64,000 bases of DNA from Bacteroidota bacterium (GTDB lineage Bacteria > Bacteroidota > Bacteroidia > AKYH767-A > 2013-40CM-41-45). The position numbers were made by a program, and so were the translations under genes. How positions within the stretch are numbered: position 1 is the first letter of the stretch; each line of letters starts with the position of its first letter. The notes beneath the pieces were generated by a model. It saw only the letters and a program-made list of their open reading frames with translations. It searched no databases and had not been told where the DNA came from. Of this stretch, positions 46,969-56,298 are shown one piece after another. The stretch lies in the NCBI GenBank assembly GCA_016720655.1, contig JADKKE010000016.1:4180-68179 (forward strand), given 5' to 3'.

Positions 46969-47960
46969 TGGAGGGAATCAAATTTGCACAACCGGAATTT
47001 TTCTGGCTCTTGCTGATCATCCCTGTCATGATCGGATTCTATATTTATTTTGTTACCAAACGATCCGCACAGCTAAAATTCTCATCCTTTGAAAACCTGA
47101 AAGGATACCGACCCAGTCTGCGACAACGGATTCGTTTTCTTCCTTTCATTTTAAGAATGCTTGCCGTTGCAGCAGTTATTATTGCAATCGCGAGACCGCA
47201 ATCTTCTTCAAGCGGACAGAACATTACATCAGATGGAATTGATATCATGATGGCTCTGGATATCTCTACGAGTATGCTTGCTGAAGACCTACGTCCGAAC
47301 AGGATTGAAGCTGCCAAAAAAGTTGCACAGGATTTTATTGAATCACGTCCGAATGATCGGATTGGTCTGGTTGTATTTGGCGGAGAAAGTTTCACGCAAT
47401 GTCCATTGACAACAGATCATTCTGTTCTAAAAAATCTATTCGCCGGAATCCAATCCGGAATGCTTGCTGACGGAACAGCAATTGGCGAAGGATTGGCTAC
47501 AGCGGTGAACAGAATACGCAGCAGTAAAGCAAAGAGTAAAGTGATAATTCTTTTGACTGACGGTGTCAATAATATCGGAGCCATTGCACCGGTAACAGCC
47601 GGAGAAATCGCAAAGACTTTCGGTATTCGTGTATATACAATTGGTGTAGGAACACAAGGTTTTGCACGCTACCCTTTGCAGGGGCCCTTTGGAATTCAGT
47701 ACACCAATATGGAAGTTAAAATTGACGAAGATGTGATGCGCCAAATCGCAGCTGACACCGGAGGAAAATATTTTCGTGCGACCAATACCAAGCAGTTGAA
47801 CGAAATTTATACTGATATCGATAAACTTGAGAAATCCAAAATCGATGTCACCGAATTCCGTCACAAATCCGAAGAGTTTTATCCCTTGATCATGTTTGCG
47901 CTGCTCCTTTTCGGACTGGATGTATTGCTTCGTTTCACCTTACTAAGATCCTTGCCCTGA
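46965..47960 (+). CDS. batA: BatA, VWA-domain membrane protein
   Basis: 331 residues. Two N-terminal membrane segments (FFWLLLIIPVMIGFYIYFV; LPFILRMLAVAAVIIAIA), then a VWA domain with an intact MIDAS (MMALDISTSMLAEDL, TAIGEGLATA, LLTDGVNN), and one C-terminal membrane segment (YPLIMFALLLFGLDVLLRF). MIDAS sites bind a metal and a partner acidic residue. In Bacteroidota the Bat complex is at the inner membrane. It is one base from batB. Confidence 0.92.
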   Translation: MMEGIKFAQPEFFWLLLIIPVMIGFYIYFVTKRSAQLKFSSFENLKGYRPSLRQRIRFLPFILRMLAVAAVIIAIARPQSSSSGQNITSDGIDIMMALDISTSMLAEDLRPNRIEAAKKVAQDFIESRPNDRIGLVVFGGESFTQCPLTTDHSVLKNLFAGIQSGMLADGTAIGEGLATAVNRIRSSKAKSKVIILLTDGVNNIGAIAPVTAGEIAKTFGIRVYTIGVGTQGFARYPLQGPFGIQYTNMEVKIDEDVMRQIAADTGGKYFRATNTKQLNEIYTDIDKLEKSKIDVTEFRHKSEEFYPLIMFALLLFGLDVLLRFTLLRSLP

Positions 47961-47961
47961 T

Positions 47962-49029
47962 ATGATTCGCTTTGTCCACCCCGAATATCTCTATGCATTG
48001 GTCATCGTTCCGCTGATCCTGCTCGTCTTTATATGGATGGCCGCATGGAAGCGACGTGCATTGAAACGTTTTGGCGATCAGGTTTTGGTTCGTGAATTGA
48101 CAGAGACTACCTCCCGTGCGAAACCCGTCATCAAACTGATCTTTTTACTCTTGGGTTTAAGTCTGATTATTGTCGGCTGGTCGAATCCTCAAATGGGAAC
48201 ACGACTCGAGGAAGTCAAACGGGAAGGTGTAGACATCATCATTGCTCTCGATGTGTCGAACAGTATGCGTGCGGAAGATATCAAACCCAACCGACTGGAA
48301 CGTGCGAAACAGGCAATCAGCCGTTTGATCGACAAAATGGAGAATGACCGAATTGGTTTGATTGTTTTTGCCGGGCGAGCATATGTTCAACTACCGATTA
48401 CAACAGATTTCGCAGCGGCTAAATTATTCCTGAGCACTATCGAAACCGACATGATTCCAACACAAGGAACGAGCATTGGTTCTGCCATTGAATTAGCTCA
48501 ACAGTCTTTTGTTGGAAATGACCAAAAACACAAGGCTCTGATTATAATCACCGATGGAGAAAACCACGAGGATGATCCTGAAGAGGCTGCAAAAAAGGCT
48601 GCCGAAGCAGGAATCATTATTCATACCATCGGTTTCGGATCACCGGATGGCGCACCGATTCCTGTTTATCGCAATGGTGTCCAGGTAGATTTTTTCAAAG
48701 ATCATGATGGAAATACTGTATTGACAAAACTGGATGAGCTGGGTCTGGAAAAAGTGGCCTCAGAAGGCAAAGGTACCTATGTGCGTGCGACCAATAGCAA
48801 TGATGGTTTGGAAACAATTATGAGCCAGATTGGAAAAATGGAAAAGAAATCTTTCGGAACCAAGCAATTTACCGATTACGAAGACCGTTTTCAATATTTC
48901 CTCGCAGCAGGATTGTTCTTTCTGCTTCTGGAAGCATTGATTAGTTCGGTTAAAAGCAAATGGATCCAAAGGATGAATTTATTTGGAGAAGAAAACAGAA
49001 AAAATAAAAAAAATCAAAGCAGCGTATGA
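47962..49029 (+). CDS. batB: BatB, VWA-domain membrane protein
   Basis: 355 residues, same layout as BatA: N-terminal membrane segments, VWA domain with DVSNSM MIDAS, GTSIGSAIELA and IITDGENHEDDPEEA, and a C-terminal membrane segment (FLAAGLFFLLLEALI). The C-terminal tail is basic (NKKNQSS region). Overlaps the next gene by four bases. Confidence 0.92.
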   Translation: MIRFVHPEYLYALVIVPLILLVFIWMAAWKRRALKRFGDQVLVRELTETTSRAKPVIKLIFLLLGLSLIIVGWSNPQMGTRLEEVKREGVDIIIALDVSNSMRAEDIKPNRLERAKQAISRLIDKMENDRIGLIVFAGRAYVQLPITTDFAAAKLFLSTIETDMIPTQGTSIGSAIELAQQSFVGNDQKHKALIIITDGENHEDDPEEAAKKAAEAGIIIHTIGFGSPDGAPIPVYRNGVQVDFFKDHDGNTVLTKLDELGLEKVASEGKGTYVRATNSNDGLETIMSQIGKMEKKSFGTKQFTDYEDRFQYFLAAGLFFLLLEALISSVKSKWIQRMNLFGEENRKNKKNQSSV

Positions 49030-49796
49030 TCAGTGAAACACAAATCTTCTGTATCCGGAGAAAGCACTTGCACGGCGAACGAATTTTCCTTGCAAGCATC
49101 CTTACTGCGCTCCTGCTCTTCGCTTCTCCTTGCGATGCGCAATCGGAACGCAAACTGATTCGCGAAGGCAATGAACTCTACAAAGAGAAAAAGTTCGCAG
49201 AAGCCGAAGCAAACTACAAGAAATCACTCAGTACAAATAATAAATCAATCGAAGGAAATTACAACCTTGGGAATTCCTTGTACAAGCAGGGAAAAATTGA
49301 AGAAGCGGAAAAGCAATTCCAGTCGATCGCGTCGGATAAAAATATGAACGATGAACAAAAAGCGATGTTGTATCACAATTATGGAAATTCATTGCTCAAA
49401 GATCAGAAATACGAAGAAAGTATCAATGCGTATAAAAATTCGCTCAAACTAAATCCCAAAGACAACGATACGCGTTACAATCTGGCCTATGCGAAAGCCA
49501 GACTTCAACAGCAACAACAGCAGCAACAACAAAATAAAGATCAACAGAAAGACGATAAAAATAAAGACAAAAAAGACCAGCAGCAGCAACAAAAGCAGGA
49601 TCAACAACAGGAAAAGAAAGATCAGGAAAAACAGGAAATGAATAAAAAGGAACAAAATCAGGCACAGAAGAAAAAAGACATTTCCAAAGAAGACGCTGAG
49701 AAAATTTTACAGGCTCTGAATAATGATGAAAAGAATACACAAAAGAAATTGACAAAAAAGCAGGCCGTTCGCGTGAACATAGAAAAGGAATGGTGA
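49026..49796 (+). CDS. batC: BatC, tetratricopeptide protein
   Basis: 256 residues. An N-terminal signal or anchor (FLASILTALLLFASPCDA) precedes about three TPR units (residues 40-155: GNELYKEKKFAEAEANYKKS, GNSLYKQGKIEEAEKQFQ, GNSLLKDQKYEESINAYKNS). From about residue 160 to 230 the chain is almost only Gln, Lys, Asp and Glu, encoded by CAG/CAA and AAA/AAG runs. The C-terminal 25 residues (KEDAEKILQALNNDEKNTQK) are the conserved BatC end. TPRs probably scaffold Bat assembly. Confidence 0.88.
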   Translation: MISETQIFCIRRKHLHGERIFLASILTALLLFASPCDAQSERKLIREGNELYKEKKFAEAEANYKKSLSTNNKSIEGNYNLGNSLYKQGKIEEAEKQFQSIASDKNMNDEQKAMLYHNYGNSLLKDQKYEESINAYKNSLKLNPKDNDTRYNLAYAKARLQQQQQQQQQNKDQQKDDKNKDKKDQQQQQKQDQQQEKKDQEKQEMNKKEQNQAQKKKDISKEDAEKILQALNNDEKNTQKKLTKKQAVRVNIEKEW

Positions 49797-49838
49797 TCGA
49801 AACTTCCTTTCAGTGATGATTAAAAATCAATAGGATCA

Positions 49839-50387
49839 ATGATTCCGGATCTCTTCACTTCAAGACTACTGCTTCGGGCAATTTCATTGGACGATGCGCA
49901 AAACATGTTCAACATGAATGCAGATCCTGCTGTTGTCCGATACACCGGCAACAAAGGATACAAGAACATTGAAGAAGTTGTGGAATTTATCAGTACTTAC
50001 GATCAGTACGAAAAATACAAACAGGGAAGAATGACCATCCTGGATAAAAGTACTGGAGAATATATCGGCTGGTGTGGATTAAAATTTCTGGAGGATATCA
50101 ATGAAACCGATCTCGGATACAGATTGTTACAGAAATACTGGGGAAAAGGAATTGCCACTGAATCTTCAATTGCCGTGCTTGATTATGGTTTTCTTACCTT
50201 GGGCTTGAAACGAATTGTTGGCAGAGTTGTACAAGAGAATATTTCATCTCTGAACGTTCTGAAAAAACTGGGGATGAAATTTGAAAAGAAATTCGAAGCC
50301 CATGGTTACCAATGTGAACAATATTTTTTAGAAGGACAGATGTGGCAAGAGCATCGGGAAAAACTGATTGAAAAAAAATTTGATTGA
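49839..50387 (+). CDS. GNAT acetyltransferase (RimJ/RimL type) inserted in the Bat operon
   Basis: 182 residues. FTSRLLLRAISLDDAQNMF, YIGWCGLKFLED, DLGYRLLQKYWGKGIATES (acetyl-CoA loop, QKYWGKGIATE), and NVLKKLGMKFEKKFEAHG at the end. The RimJ/RimL branch acetylates N-terminal or small-molecule amines using acetyl-CoA. It sits between batC and batD on the same strand with 42 bases before it, and its stop overlaps the batD open frame. In most Bat operons I know, batC is followed directly by batD, so this gene looks like an insertion; link to Bat function is unproven. Confidence 0.85.
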   Translation: MIPDLFTSRLLLRAISLDDAQNMFNMNADPAVVRYTGNKGYKNIEEVVEFISTYDQYEKYKQGRMTILDKSTGEYIGWCGLKFLEDINETDLGYRLLQKYWGKGIATESSIAVLDYGFLTLGLKRIVGRVVQENISSLNVLKKLGMKFEKKFEAHGYQCEQYFLEGQMWQEHREKLIEKKFD

Positions 50388-50392
50388 AAAGA

Positions 50393-52300
50393 ATGATTTT
50401 GAATAAACATATTTCTAAAATGAACTCTGCTTCAGCGGTGAATTCCTTAATTCGGAAGACACTAGTGCTTGTGTTTGTTTTCCTGAATGCATTGGGCATT
50501 CGTGTACATGCGGAAGCGGAAAAATTCTCTGCTTCAGTCTCCTCGAATGCAGTTTCAGTTGGCGAACAAATCCAGGTAACATTTACACTGAACGGCAATG
50601 GCAGCAATTTTCGACCACCTTCCTTTGCTGATTTTAATGTGCTGGCAGGACCTAGTCAATCAAGTCAGGTACAGATTGTGAACGGAAGTTTCTCTCAGAC
50701 ACTTTCGATTACGTATGTCCTCCAGGCAATAAAAGAAGGAACCTTCAAAATTGGCAGCGGAGAAATCACTGCCGGCAATACAAAAGTCTTTAGCAATACC
50801 GTAACAATAGTGGTTTCCAAAGGTACAGCGAAAGGTTCCGGAGGAAGTACACAAGGCAAACAAAGTGGAACTCAGGATGCTGCCCTTGCAGGCGGAAAAA
50901 ATGTTTTTCTCAAAGCCAGTGTCGATAAATCCAATCCATACCTCGGAGAAGGAATAGTCGTTACCTATCGTTTGTATACCAAAGTAAACCTTGTCACTTA
51001 TAGTATTGACAAAATCCCGGCGATGAGTGGATTCTGGAGCCAGGAAATTGCATTGCCCCAGCAATTGGAATTTCATTCTGAAAATGTCGATGGTGTTGCC
51101 TATAAAGTTGCCGATGTAAAAAAACTTGTTGTGTTCCCACAGCGAAGTGGCAATTTGCAATTGGATCCGATGGAAGGCGATGTCACAGCACGGATTCAGG
51201 TAAAACGTCAGTCGAATAATAGTAACGATCCATTCGGACAATTTTTCAACGATCCTTTTTTCAACAACCCGTTTTTTAACAACAGTCTGCAAGATGTCAA
51301 AGTCCCGCTGAAAAGTGATCCCATTCGGATTGCAGTAAAGGAATTGCCTGCCGGAGCTCCGGCAACATTTAATGGCGCTGTGGGCCGACTGAATTACGAA
51401 GTGTCACTCGACAAATCAGAAACAAAAGCGCATGAACCTGTGAGTTTAAAGATAAAAGTCAGCGGAAAAGGAAATATCAAACTGATTGACGCTCCGAAAA
51501 TCCAGTTCCCTCCGGATTTTGAATCCTATGATCCGAAAGAAGCTTCCAATATCACGGCAACATCAGCAGGTGTATCCGGAAGTAAAACATTTGAATACCT
51601 CATCATTCCAAGAAACCCGGGAGAATTTAAAATCCCTGTTTCTTCATTTTCGTTTTTCGATCTTGAAAAGAAACAATACAAAGAAGTGAATGTTTCTGAA
51701 TTGATTCTCAAGGTTACAAAAGGTGATGAAAATGCATCCACGAATACTGTAAGTGGTGTAAACAAATCTGATTTACAAATTCTCGGCAAGGATATCCGTT
51801 TCATCAAAACGTATAATCCGGTATTTATCCAGCAGTCTTCTCCCCTCTTTGGTTCCACCCTATTTTACACAGCCGCTGCGGCTCCGCTCGTTCTTTTCGG
51901 ATTTGTTCTTTTTCTCCGGAGAAGAAATCATGCGATGCAGGGCAATCAATCCTTGTTAAAAAGTCAACGCGCGAACCGTGTCGCACTAAAGCGGCTAAGC
52001 CTGGCGAAAAAACTTCTGGCAACAAATGAGAAAGAAAAATTCCTTGACGAAATGTTCAAAGCACTTTGGGGATTTGTGAGTGACCGCTTGCAGATTCCTG
52101 TCTCCGGTTTATCCAAAGAATCTGCTTCTGAAGCTTTGTCAGAACGAAAAGTACCTCTTGAACTCATCCAACAATTCAATGAAACTATTGATAGCTGTGA
52201 ATTTGCAAGGTTTGCCGGCAGTACTGGTGATAGCAATGAAGTGATTTATCAAAAAGGAATCGATATCATTTCCAAACTGGAACAATCCGTACGACTGTAG
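50393..52300 (+). CDS. batD: BatD, large periplasmic membrane protein
   Basis: About 635 residues. Start codon uncertain: ATG 50393 or 50420 (the latter puts the signal LVLVFVFLNALGIRVHA at the N-terminus); a TTG at 50384 overlaps the previous stop. The BatD fold shows VSVGEQIQVTFTLNGNG, FRPPSFADFNVLAGPSQS, two further beta domains (YLGEGIVVTYRLYTK; HEPVSLKIKVSGKGN), an Asn/Phe-rich linker (FFNDPFFNNPFFNN), one membrane helix (about 490-510) and a C-terminal cytoplasmic domain like that of the DUF4381-like partner. Believed to be the periplasmic core of the Bat complex. Confidence 0.88.
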   Translation: MILNKHISKMNSASAVNSLIRKTLVLVFVFLNALGIRVHAEAEKFSASVSSNAVSVGEQIQVTFTLNGNGSNFRPPSFADFNVLAGPSQSSQVQIVNGSFSQTLSITYVLQAIKEGTFKIGSGEITAGNTKVFSNTVTIVVSKGTAKGSGGSTQGKQSGTQDAALAGGKNVFLKASVDKSNPYLGEGIVVTYRLYTKVNLVTYSIDKIPAMSGFWSQEIALPQQLEFHSENVDGVAYKVADVKKLVVFPQRSGNLQLDPMEGDVTARIQVKRQSNNSNDPFGQFFNDPFFNNPFFNNSLQDVKVPLKSDPIRIAVKELPAGAPATFNGAVGRLNYEVSLDKSETKAHEPVSLKIKVSGKGNIKLIDAPKIQFPPDFESYDPKEASNITATSAGVSGSKTFEYLIIPRNPGEFKIPVSSFSFFDLEKKQYKEVNVSELILKVTKGDENASTNTVSGVNKSDLQILGKDIRFIKTYNPVFIQQSSPLFGSTLFYTAAAAPLVLFGFVLFLRRRNHAMQGNQSLLKSQRANRVALKRLSLAKKLLATNEKEKFLDEMFKALWGFVSDRLQIPVSGLSKESASEALSERKVPLELIQQFNETIDSCEFARFAGSTGDSNEVIYQKGIDIISKLEQSVRL

Positions 52301-52302
52301 TT

Positions 52303-53085
52303 ATGAAGAAGAAAATAAAATTCGGGATCTCCTTTTGGATACTATTGTGCAGCTTTTGTACAGCATGGCTCAACGTTGCCGCAGAGAGCAAGGAACTGGA
52401 ATTGTTTCATCAGGGAAATATTGCTTATCAGAAAGATGATTTTTCGACAGCTATACGCACCTATCAGATTTTAATCAAGAGCGGGTATCGCTCCTCAGAA
52501 GTTTACTTTAATCTGGGGAACGCCTATTTTAAAAGTGATAGTCTTGCAAAAGCTATTGTCAATTACGAAAGAGCAAAAAAACTAAATCCTGAAGACGAAG
52601 ATATCGATGTAAATCTTAAAACAACATCAATACGCGTTGTGGATAAGATGGATCCGGTTCCACAGATTTTTTATAAACGCTGGTTGCACTCCCTCTCCAT
52701 CGCGATAACATCAGAAAGCTGGAGCATTCTATTTCTCGTTCTTGTATGGTTGAGTTTTATCGCTGCCCTCTTCTATATCCTGAGCAATTCGATTCTTCTC
52801 AAGAAAATATCCTTCTTCCTGATCTTTTTGTTTCTGATTTGTTCCGGAGCGTGTTTTATTGTTGCCAAAGAAAGTCATTCCATCACTGAAATTGACAAGC
52901 AGGGAATTGTTACCGCGAGTTCCGCATACATCAAAAGCTCTCCCGGAGAAAAGGGAAATGATTTATTTATTCTTCACGAAGGTGCCAAAGTAGATGCCTT
53001 TGAAGTTTTGAATGGATGGCAAAAAATCCGTACTGCGAATGGCAGCGTGGGCTGGATCTCTATCGGACAATTGGAGATTATATAA
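52303..53085 (+). CDS. batE: BatE, TPR and SH3 domain protein
   Basis: 260 residues. Signal or anchor at the N-terminus, three TPR-like helices (about 30-105: LELFHQGNIAYQKDDFSTAI, VYFNLGNAYFKSDSLAKAI, NYERAKKLNPEDEDIDVNL), two membrane helices (SWSILFLVLVWLSFIAALFY; KISFFLIFLFLICSGACFIV) and a C-terminal SH3-like domain (ASSAYIKSSPGEKGNDLFIL ... VLNGWQKIRTANGSVGWI). SH3b domains bind glycans or peptidoglycan, so BatE may link the complex to the wall. Last Bat gene; 2 bases after batD. Confidence 0.87.
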   Translation: MKKKIKFGISFWILLCSFCTAWLNVAAESKELELFHQGNIAYQKDDFSTAIRTYQILIKSGYRSSEVYFNLGNAYFKSDSLAKAIVNYERAKKLNPEDEDIDVNLKTTSIRVVDKMDPVPQIFYKRWLHSLSIAITSESWSILFLVLVWLSFIAALFYILSNSILLKKISFFLIFLFLICSGACFIVAKESHSITEIDKQGIVTASSAYIKSSPGEKGNDLFILHEGAKVDAFEVLNGWQKIRTANGSVGWISIGQLEII

Positions 53086-53106
53086 TTCCGCACGCGGAGA
53101 ATTTTC
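53083..53106 (+). terminator. Possible terminator at the end of the Bat operon
   Basis: AATTCCGC and GCGGAGAATT can pair with one bulged A, followed by TTTTCT. The stem is short and the T run weak, so read-through into the phosphoesterase gene at 53137 is possible. Confidence 0.4.
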
Positions 53107-53136
53107 TGTACAAAATTTATTTGCCAGAATTTTTGA

Positions 53137-53646
53137 ATGAAAAAAATCTGTCTCCTCAGTGACACACACGGATACATGGATCAGAGAATTCTGGACCATT
53201 GCAAATCCTGCGATGAAATCTGGCATGCCGGTGACATCGGAGCGGCTGATGTCTCCAATCAACTGAATGCTGTAAAATTACTGAGGGCGGTGTATGGAAA
53301 TATAGACGGAAGAGAAATCCGTTTAATGCATGCCGCGGAGCTGTTTTTTGAATGCGAAGGTATAAAAGTCTACATCACACATATCGGAGGATATCCCGGG
53401 GCCTATGTTCCCGAGGCAAGAAAAAAAATCGAAGAGTACCGTCCGGACCTTTTCATTTGCGGACATTCACATATCCTGAAAGTGATGCCGGACAAGAAAT
53501 ACAATCTTCTGCACATGAATCCGGGAGCAGTAGGCAAGCATGGATTTCACAAAATAAGAACCATGCTTCGATTTACCCTGGAGCAAAAGAAAATTCGTGA
53601 TGTGGAAGCGATTGAACTCGGACTCCGGGGTGCAATCGAAGATTAA
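53137..53646 (+). CDS. Metallophosphoesterase (YfcE/MJ0936 family)
   Basis: 169 residues. Metal-binding motifs in order: KICLLSDTHG, IWHAGDIGA, YGNIDGRE, YITHIGGYPG (replacing the usual THGH), and FICGHSHILK. The set is complete for the calcineurin-like fold. Members hydrolyse phosphodiesters or cyclic nucleotides; the natural substrate is not known for most. Just after batE and convergent with the DUF4293 gene, overlapping its end by 4 bases. Confidence 0.9.
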   Translation: MKKICLLSDTHGYMDQRILDHCKSCDEIWHAGDIGAADVSNQLNAVKLLRAVYGNIDGREIRLMHAAELFFECEGIKVYITHIGGYPGAYVPEARKKIEEYRPDLFICGHSHILKVMPDKKYNLLHMNPGAVGKHGFHKIRTMLRFTLEQKKIRDVEAIELGLRGAIED

Positions 53647-54092
53647 CGCAAACGATCAGCAGAACGAACCAGCTCATCATCCTTGCGGATATAGAAATTC
53701 GCCAGGAACAAAAAGAGTATTTCGAAAAACGGAATATACGCTCCGTAACGAAAGTGGATCTGTTTGTTCATGCCGGAAGACAAAGTGTCCACAGCAAAAT
53801 AGAGCAATACCATCAAGACACAGGTGAGAAGAATGTTGAGTCGGCATACACGCATTTGCAGGGAACGATTCTTATAAAGCAAAATCGCCAGAAGCGAAAA
53901 CACACCGATAGCACCATTGAGTATCATGAGCAATGTGTTCCCGGCAATGCTGAGGTCCTGAGCCGTTGCCGCAGCAGCAGGATCCGGTACTGTACCGGGA
54001 AGCTCAGAAAATCCGTATACAGGAATGAAATACAAGAGCACCGAGAGTATAGAAACTCCCAGTAAAAACAGGCTTTGAATTCGTTGGATCAT
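53643..54092 (-). CDS. DUF4293 family membrane protein
   Basis: 149 residues beginning MIQRIQSLFLLGVSILSVL, with four membrane segments (residues about 7-27, 52-70, 82-100, 117-137) and the family's MNKQIHFRYGAYIPFFEI-type stretch. DUF4293 genes are commonly divergent from rho in Bacteroidota, as here. Function unknown. Its stop region overlaps the convergent phosphoesterase gene. Confidence 0.87.
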   Translation of the reverse strand: MIQRIQSLFLLGVSILSVLLYFIPVYGFSELPGTVPDPAAAATAQDLSIAGNTLLMILNGAIGVFSLLAILLYKNRSLQMRVCRLNILLTCVLMVLLYFAVDTLSSGMNKQIHFRYGAYIPFFEILFLFLANFYIRKDDELVRSADRLR

Positions 54093-54207
54093 AGTGGGAT
54101 TGAAAGGAATGGCAAATAACGTGGTTTTTAATCAATACTAAAACCCGTTCTTGCTGAAGAAAACAGGTATTTGTTAAAGAAATTGTTAGTTTTTTTTCAC
54201 AAGAATG

Positions 54208-54238
54208 TTGTATGAACAAATAAAAAGGTCTATACTTG
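54208..54238 (+). promoter_or_regulatory. Possible promoter for rho with a long leader
   Basis: TTG (54208-54210), a 20-base spacer and TATACTTG (54231-54238), one base off TAnnTTTG. The leader to the rho ATG is then about 180 bases. Rho of other bacteria represses its own message through its leader; nothing in this leader proves that here. Confidence 0.4.
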
Positions 54239-54425
54239 TCGTGAAATTCTCCTTCGATCCGGATTTTTTAATTATCCGTTCTGGCATTTCCCCCCAAATT
54301 TACGGTCTAATCATCACCAATTTTATTTCAATTATTCTTATGATCTTCTGCATTTTGTCAGAAGTCCGTTAGCCTTATAGAATCCTAAAATGTCTTCCTG
54401 ACATTCCAAACCAACTTCCCTTTTC

Positions 54426-56204
54426 ATGTACGACATTCTCGAATTGAATGACAAACTCGTCAATGAGTTAAAAGAAATTGCCCGTTTAATGAGTATCCCA
54501 AACTACGATGAACTTCGTAAACAGGAACTCATTTACAAAATCCTTGACCAACAGGCTTTAAATCCAACTGCAAGCAACTCTATCAAAGATTCGCTCAGCA
54601 CTAAATTCGGCAAAACCGAAAAAGTTGAAGTCAAAGACGTCAAAGAACCCAAGGAACCCAGGGCTCCGAGAGAACCGAAAGCTGCCCGGGAACCAAAAGA
54701 GCCGAAAGAAAGTCCTGTACACAAGGAAACTAAAGAAGCCAAAGAAGTCAAAGAAGAAAAATCTGCTCCAGTTGCAGCTTCCAATGACAGCGATGATCAG
54801 AACGGTGGTCGTCCGAAAAGAAAACGTGTGAGTCCGCTTACCGGAGAAACAACAATTGTGAAATCGGCACCCATTCAACTGGAACCGAGTGTGAAAGTAC
54901 CGCCTACCCGGCAGGAACCTCTTCCTCCTCCCCCGCCACCTGTCGTTTCTGAACGGAGTTATGAGCCTGAACAAAGGACTTATGTTCCCCGCAATAACGA
55001 CCACGATCGCAACAATAGCAGCAATAATAATTTCAGACCCCGCAGGGATATCCAACCTTCGGCACCGGTTCCTGAACCACCAACAGAACTGGACAGTGTA
55101 ATTGTCGCTGAAGGTGTTCTGGAAATCATGCCGGATGGATTTGGTTTCCTTCGTTCCAGTGATTTCAATTACCTCACCTCACCGGATGATGTTTATGTGA
55201 GCCAATCGCAAATTAAACTCTTCGGATTGAAAACCGGAGATACCGTTCGCGGTTCTGTTCGCCCGCCAAGAGAAGGAGAAAAATATTTTCCACTTACAAA
55301 AGTAGATTTCATCAATGGACAGGATCCTGCATTCGTGCGTGACCGTGTTCATTTTGATTTCTTAACTCCTTTATTTCCTCAGGAAAAACTGAATCTTATC
55401 GGTGAACGTGCGAATTATTCCACACGCATCATGGATATGTTCACGCCGATTGGTAAAGGTCAGCGTGGATTAATCGTGGCCCAACCGAAAACAGGTAAAA
55501 CAATGTTGCTGAAGGATGTTGCGAATGTTATCGCAGCAAATCATCCGGAAGTGTACATGATTATTCTCCTGATCGACGAACGTCCGGAAGAAGTAACAGA
55601 TATGGCCCGCAGTGTTAAAGCGGAAGTTGTTGCATCGACCTTCGATGAACCGGCTGAACGACATGTAAAAATTGCAAATATCGTTCTTGAAAAAGCTAAA
55701 CGTATGGTCGAATGCGGACATGATGTTGTCATCCTGCTCGATTCTATCACGCGTCTTGCCCGTGCATACAATACTGTTGCTCCTGCCAGTGGAAAAGTTC
55801 TTTCCGGTGGTGTGGAAGCAAACGCCCTTCACAAACCAAAACGATTTTTCGGCTCTGCCCGTAAAATTGAAAATGGAGGAAGCCTTACCATCATCGCAAC
55901 TGCTTTGATCGACACCGGTTCCCGAATGGACGAAGTTATCTTCGAAGAATTCAAAGGAACAGGTAACATGGAATTGCAGTTGGATCGTAAACTTGCAAAC
56001 AAACGTATTTTCCCTTCTATCGATCTTGTGGCTTCAAGTACTCGTCGTGAAGACATGCTGCTCGACAAAGAAATGTTGCAGCGCATGTGGATTCTCCGGA
56101 ATCATTTGGCTGACATGAATCCTCTCGAAGCAATGGAATTCCTCCTGACTCAAATGAGAGGAACAAAATCGAATGAGGAGTTTTTGGTGTCGATGAATGG
56201 GTGA
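54426..56204 (+). CDS. rho: Transcription termination factor Rho
   Basis: 592 residues, longer than E. coli Rho (419) because of an insertion at about 60-220. Order: N-terminal SAP-like helices ([20 protein letters not shown]), a Lys/Glu/Pro repeat region ([20 protein letters not shown]), a basic and proline stretch, an Asn-rich link, the cold-shock RNA-binding domain ([31 protein letters not shown]), then the ATPase core with Walker A AQPKTGKT, Walker [17 protein letters not shown] and the secondary-channel region. Rho ends transcription at C-rich unstructured RNA. The insertion is typical in kind for Bacteroidota. Confidence 0.95.
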   Translation: MYDILELNDKLVNELKEIARLMSIPNYDELRKQELIYKILDQQALNPTASNSIKDSLSTKFGKTEKVEVKDVKEPKEPRAPREPKAAREPKEPKESPVHKETKEAKEVKEEKSAPVAASNDSDDQNGGRPKRKRVSPLTGETTIVKSAPIQLEPSVKVPPTRQEPLPPPPPPVVSERSYEPEQRTYVPRNNDHDRNNSSNNNFRPRRDIQPSAPVPEPPTELDSVIVAEGVLEIMPDGFGFLRSSDFNYLTSPDDVYVSQSQIKLFGLKTGDTVRGSVRPPREGEKYFPLTKVDFINGQDPAFVRDRVHFDFLTPLFPQEKLNLIGERANYSTRIMDMFTPIGKGQRGLIVAQPKTGKTMLLKDVANVIAANHPEVYMIILLIDERPEEVTDMARSVKAEVVASTFDEPAERHVKIANIVLEKAKRMVECGHDVVILLDSITRLARAYNTVAPASGKVLSGGVEANALHKPKRFFGSARKIENGGSLTIIATALIDTGSRMDEVIFEEFKGTGNMELQLDRKLANKRIFPSIDLVASSTRREDMLLDKEMLQRMWILRNHLADMNPLEAMEFLLTQMRGTKSNEEFLVSMNG

Positions 56205-56211
56205 GAAAAAA

Positions 56212-56293
56212 GGTATTAGGTATTAGGTATTAGGTATAAGGTATAAAGGAAACAAATAGCTTACTTTATACTTTATACCTAATACTTTATACC
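56212..56293. repeat. Inverted heptad repeat (GGTATTA/GGTATAA family) between convergent genes
   Basis: Left arm 56212-56248 (GGTATTA x3, GGTATAA x2, AGG) faces right arm 56263-56293 made of the reverse complement (CTTTATA, CTTTATACC, TAATA units). It separates the rho stop (56204) from the convergent gene end at 56299. Same family and same position type as the element at 40983. Confidence 0.85.
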
Positions 56294-56298
56294 TCTCT

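Noticed and set aside
49444..49755. Minus-strand open frames opposite the end of batC
   Set aside because: They are antisense to the CAG/CAA and AAA/AAG-rich BatC tail, giving Leu/Val/Phe-rich low-complexity translations typical of such shadows.
53643..54065. Plus-strand open frames opposite DUF4293
   Set aside because: Antisense to a recognised membrane protein with matching family start; the plus-strand translations are Arg/His-rich shadows.
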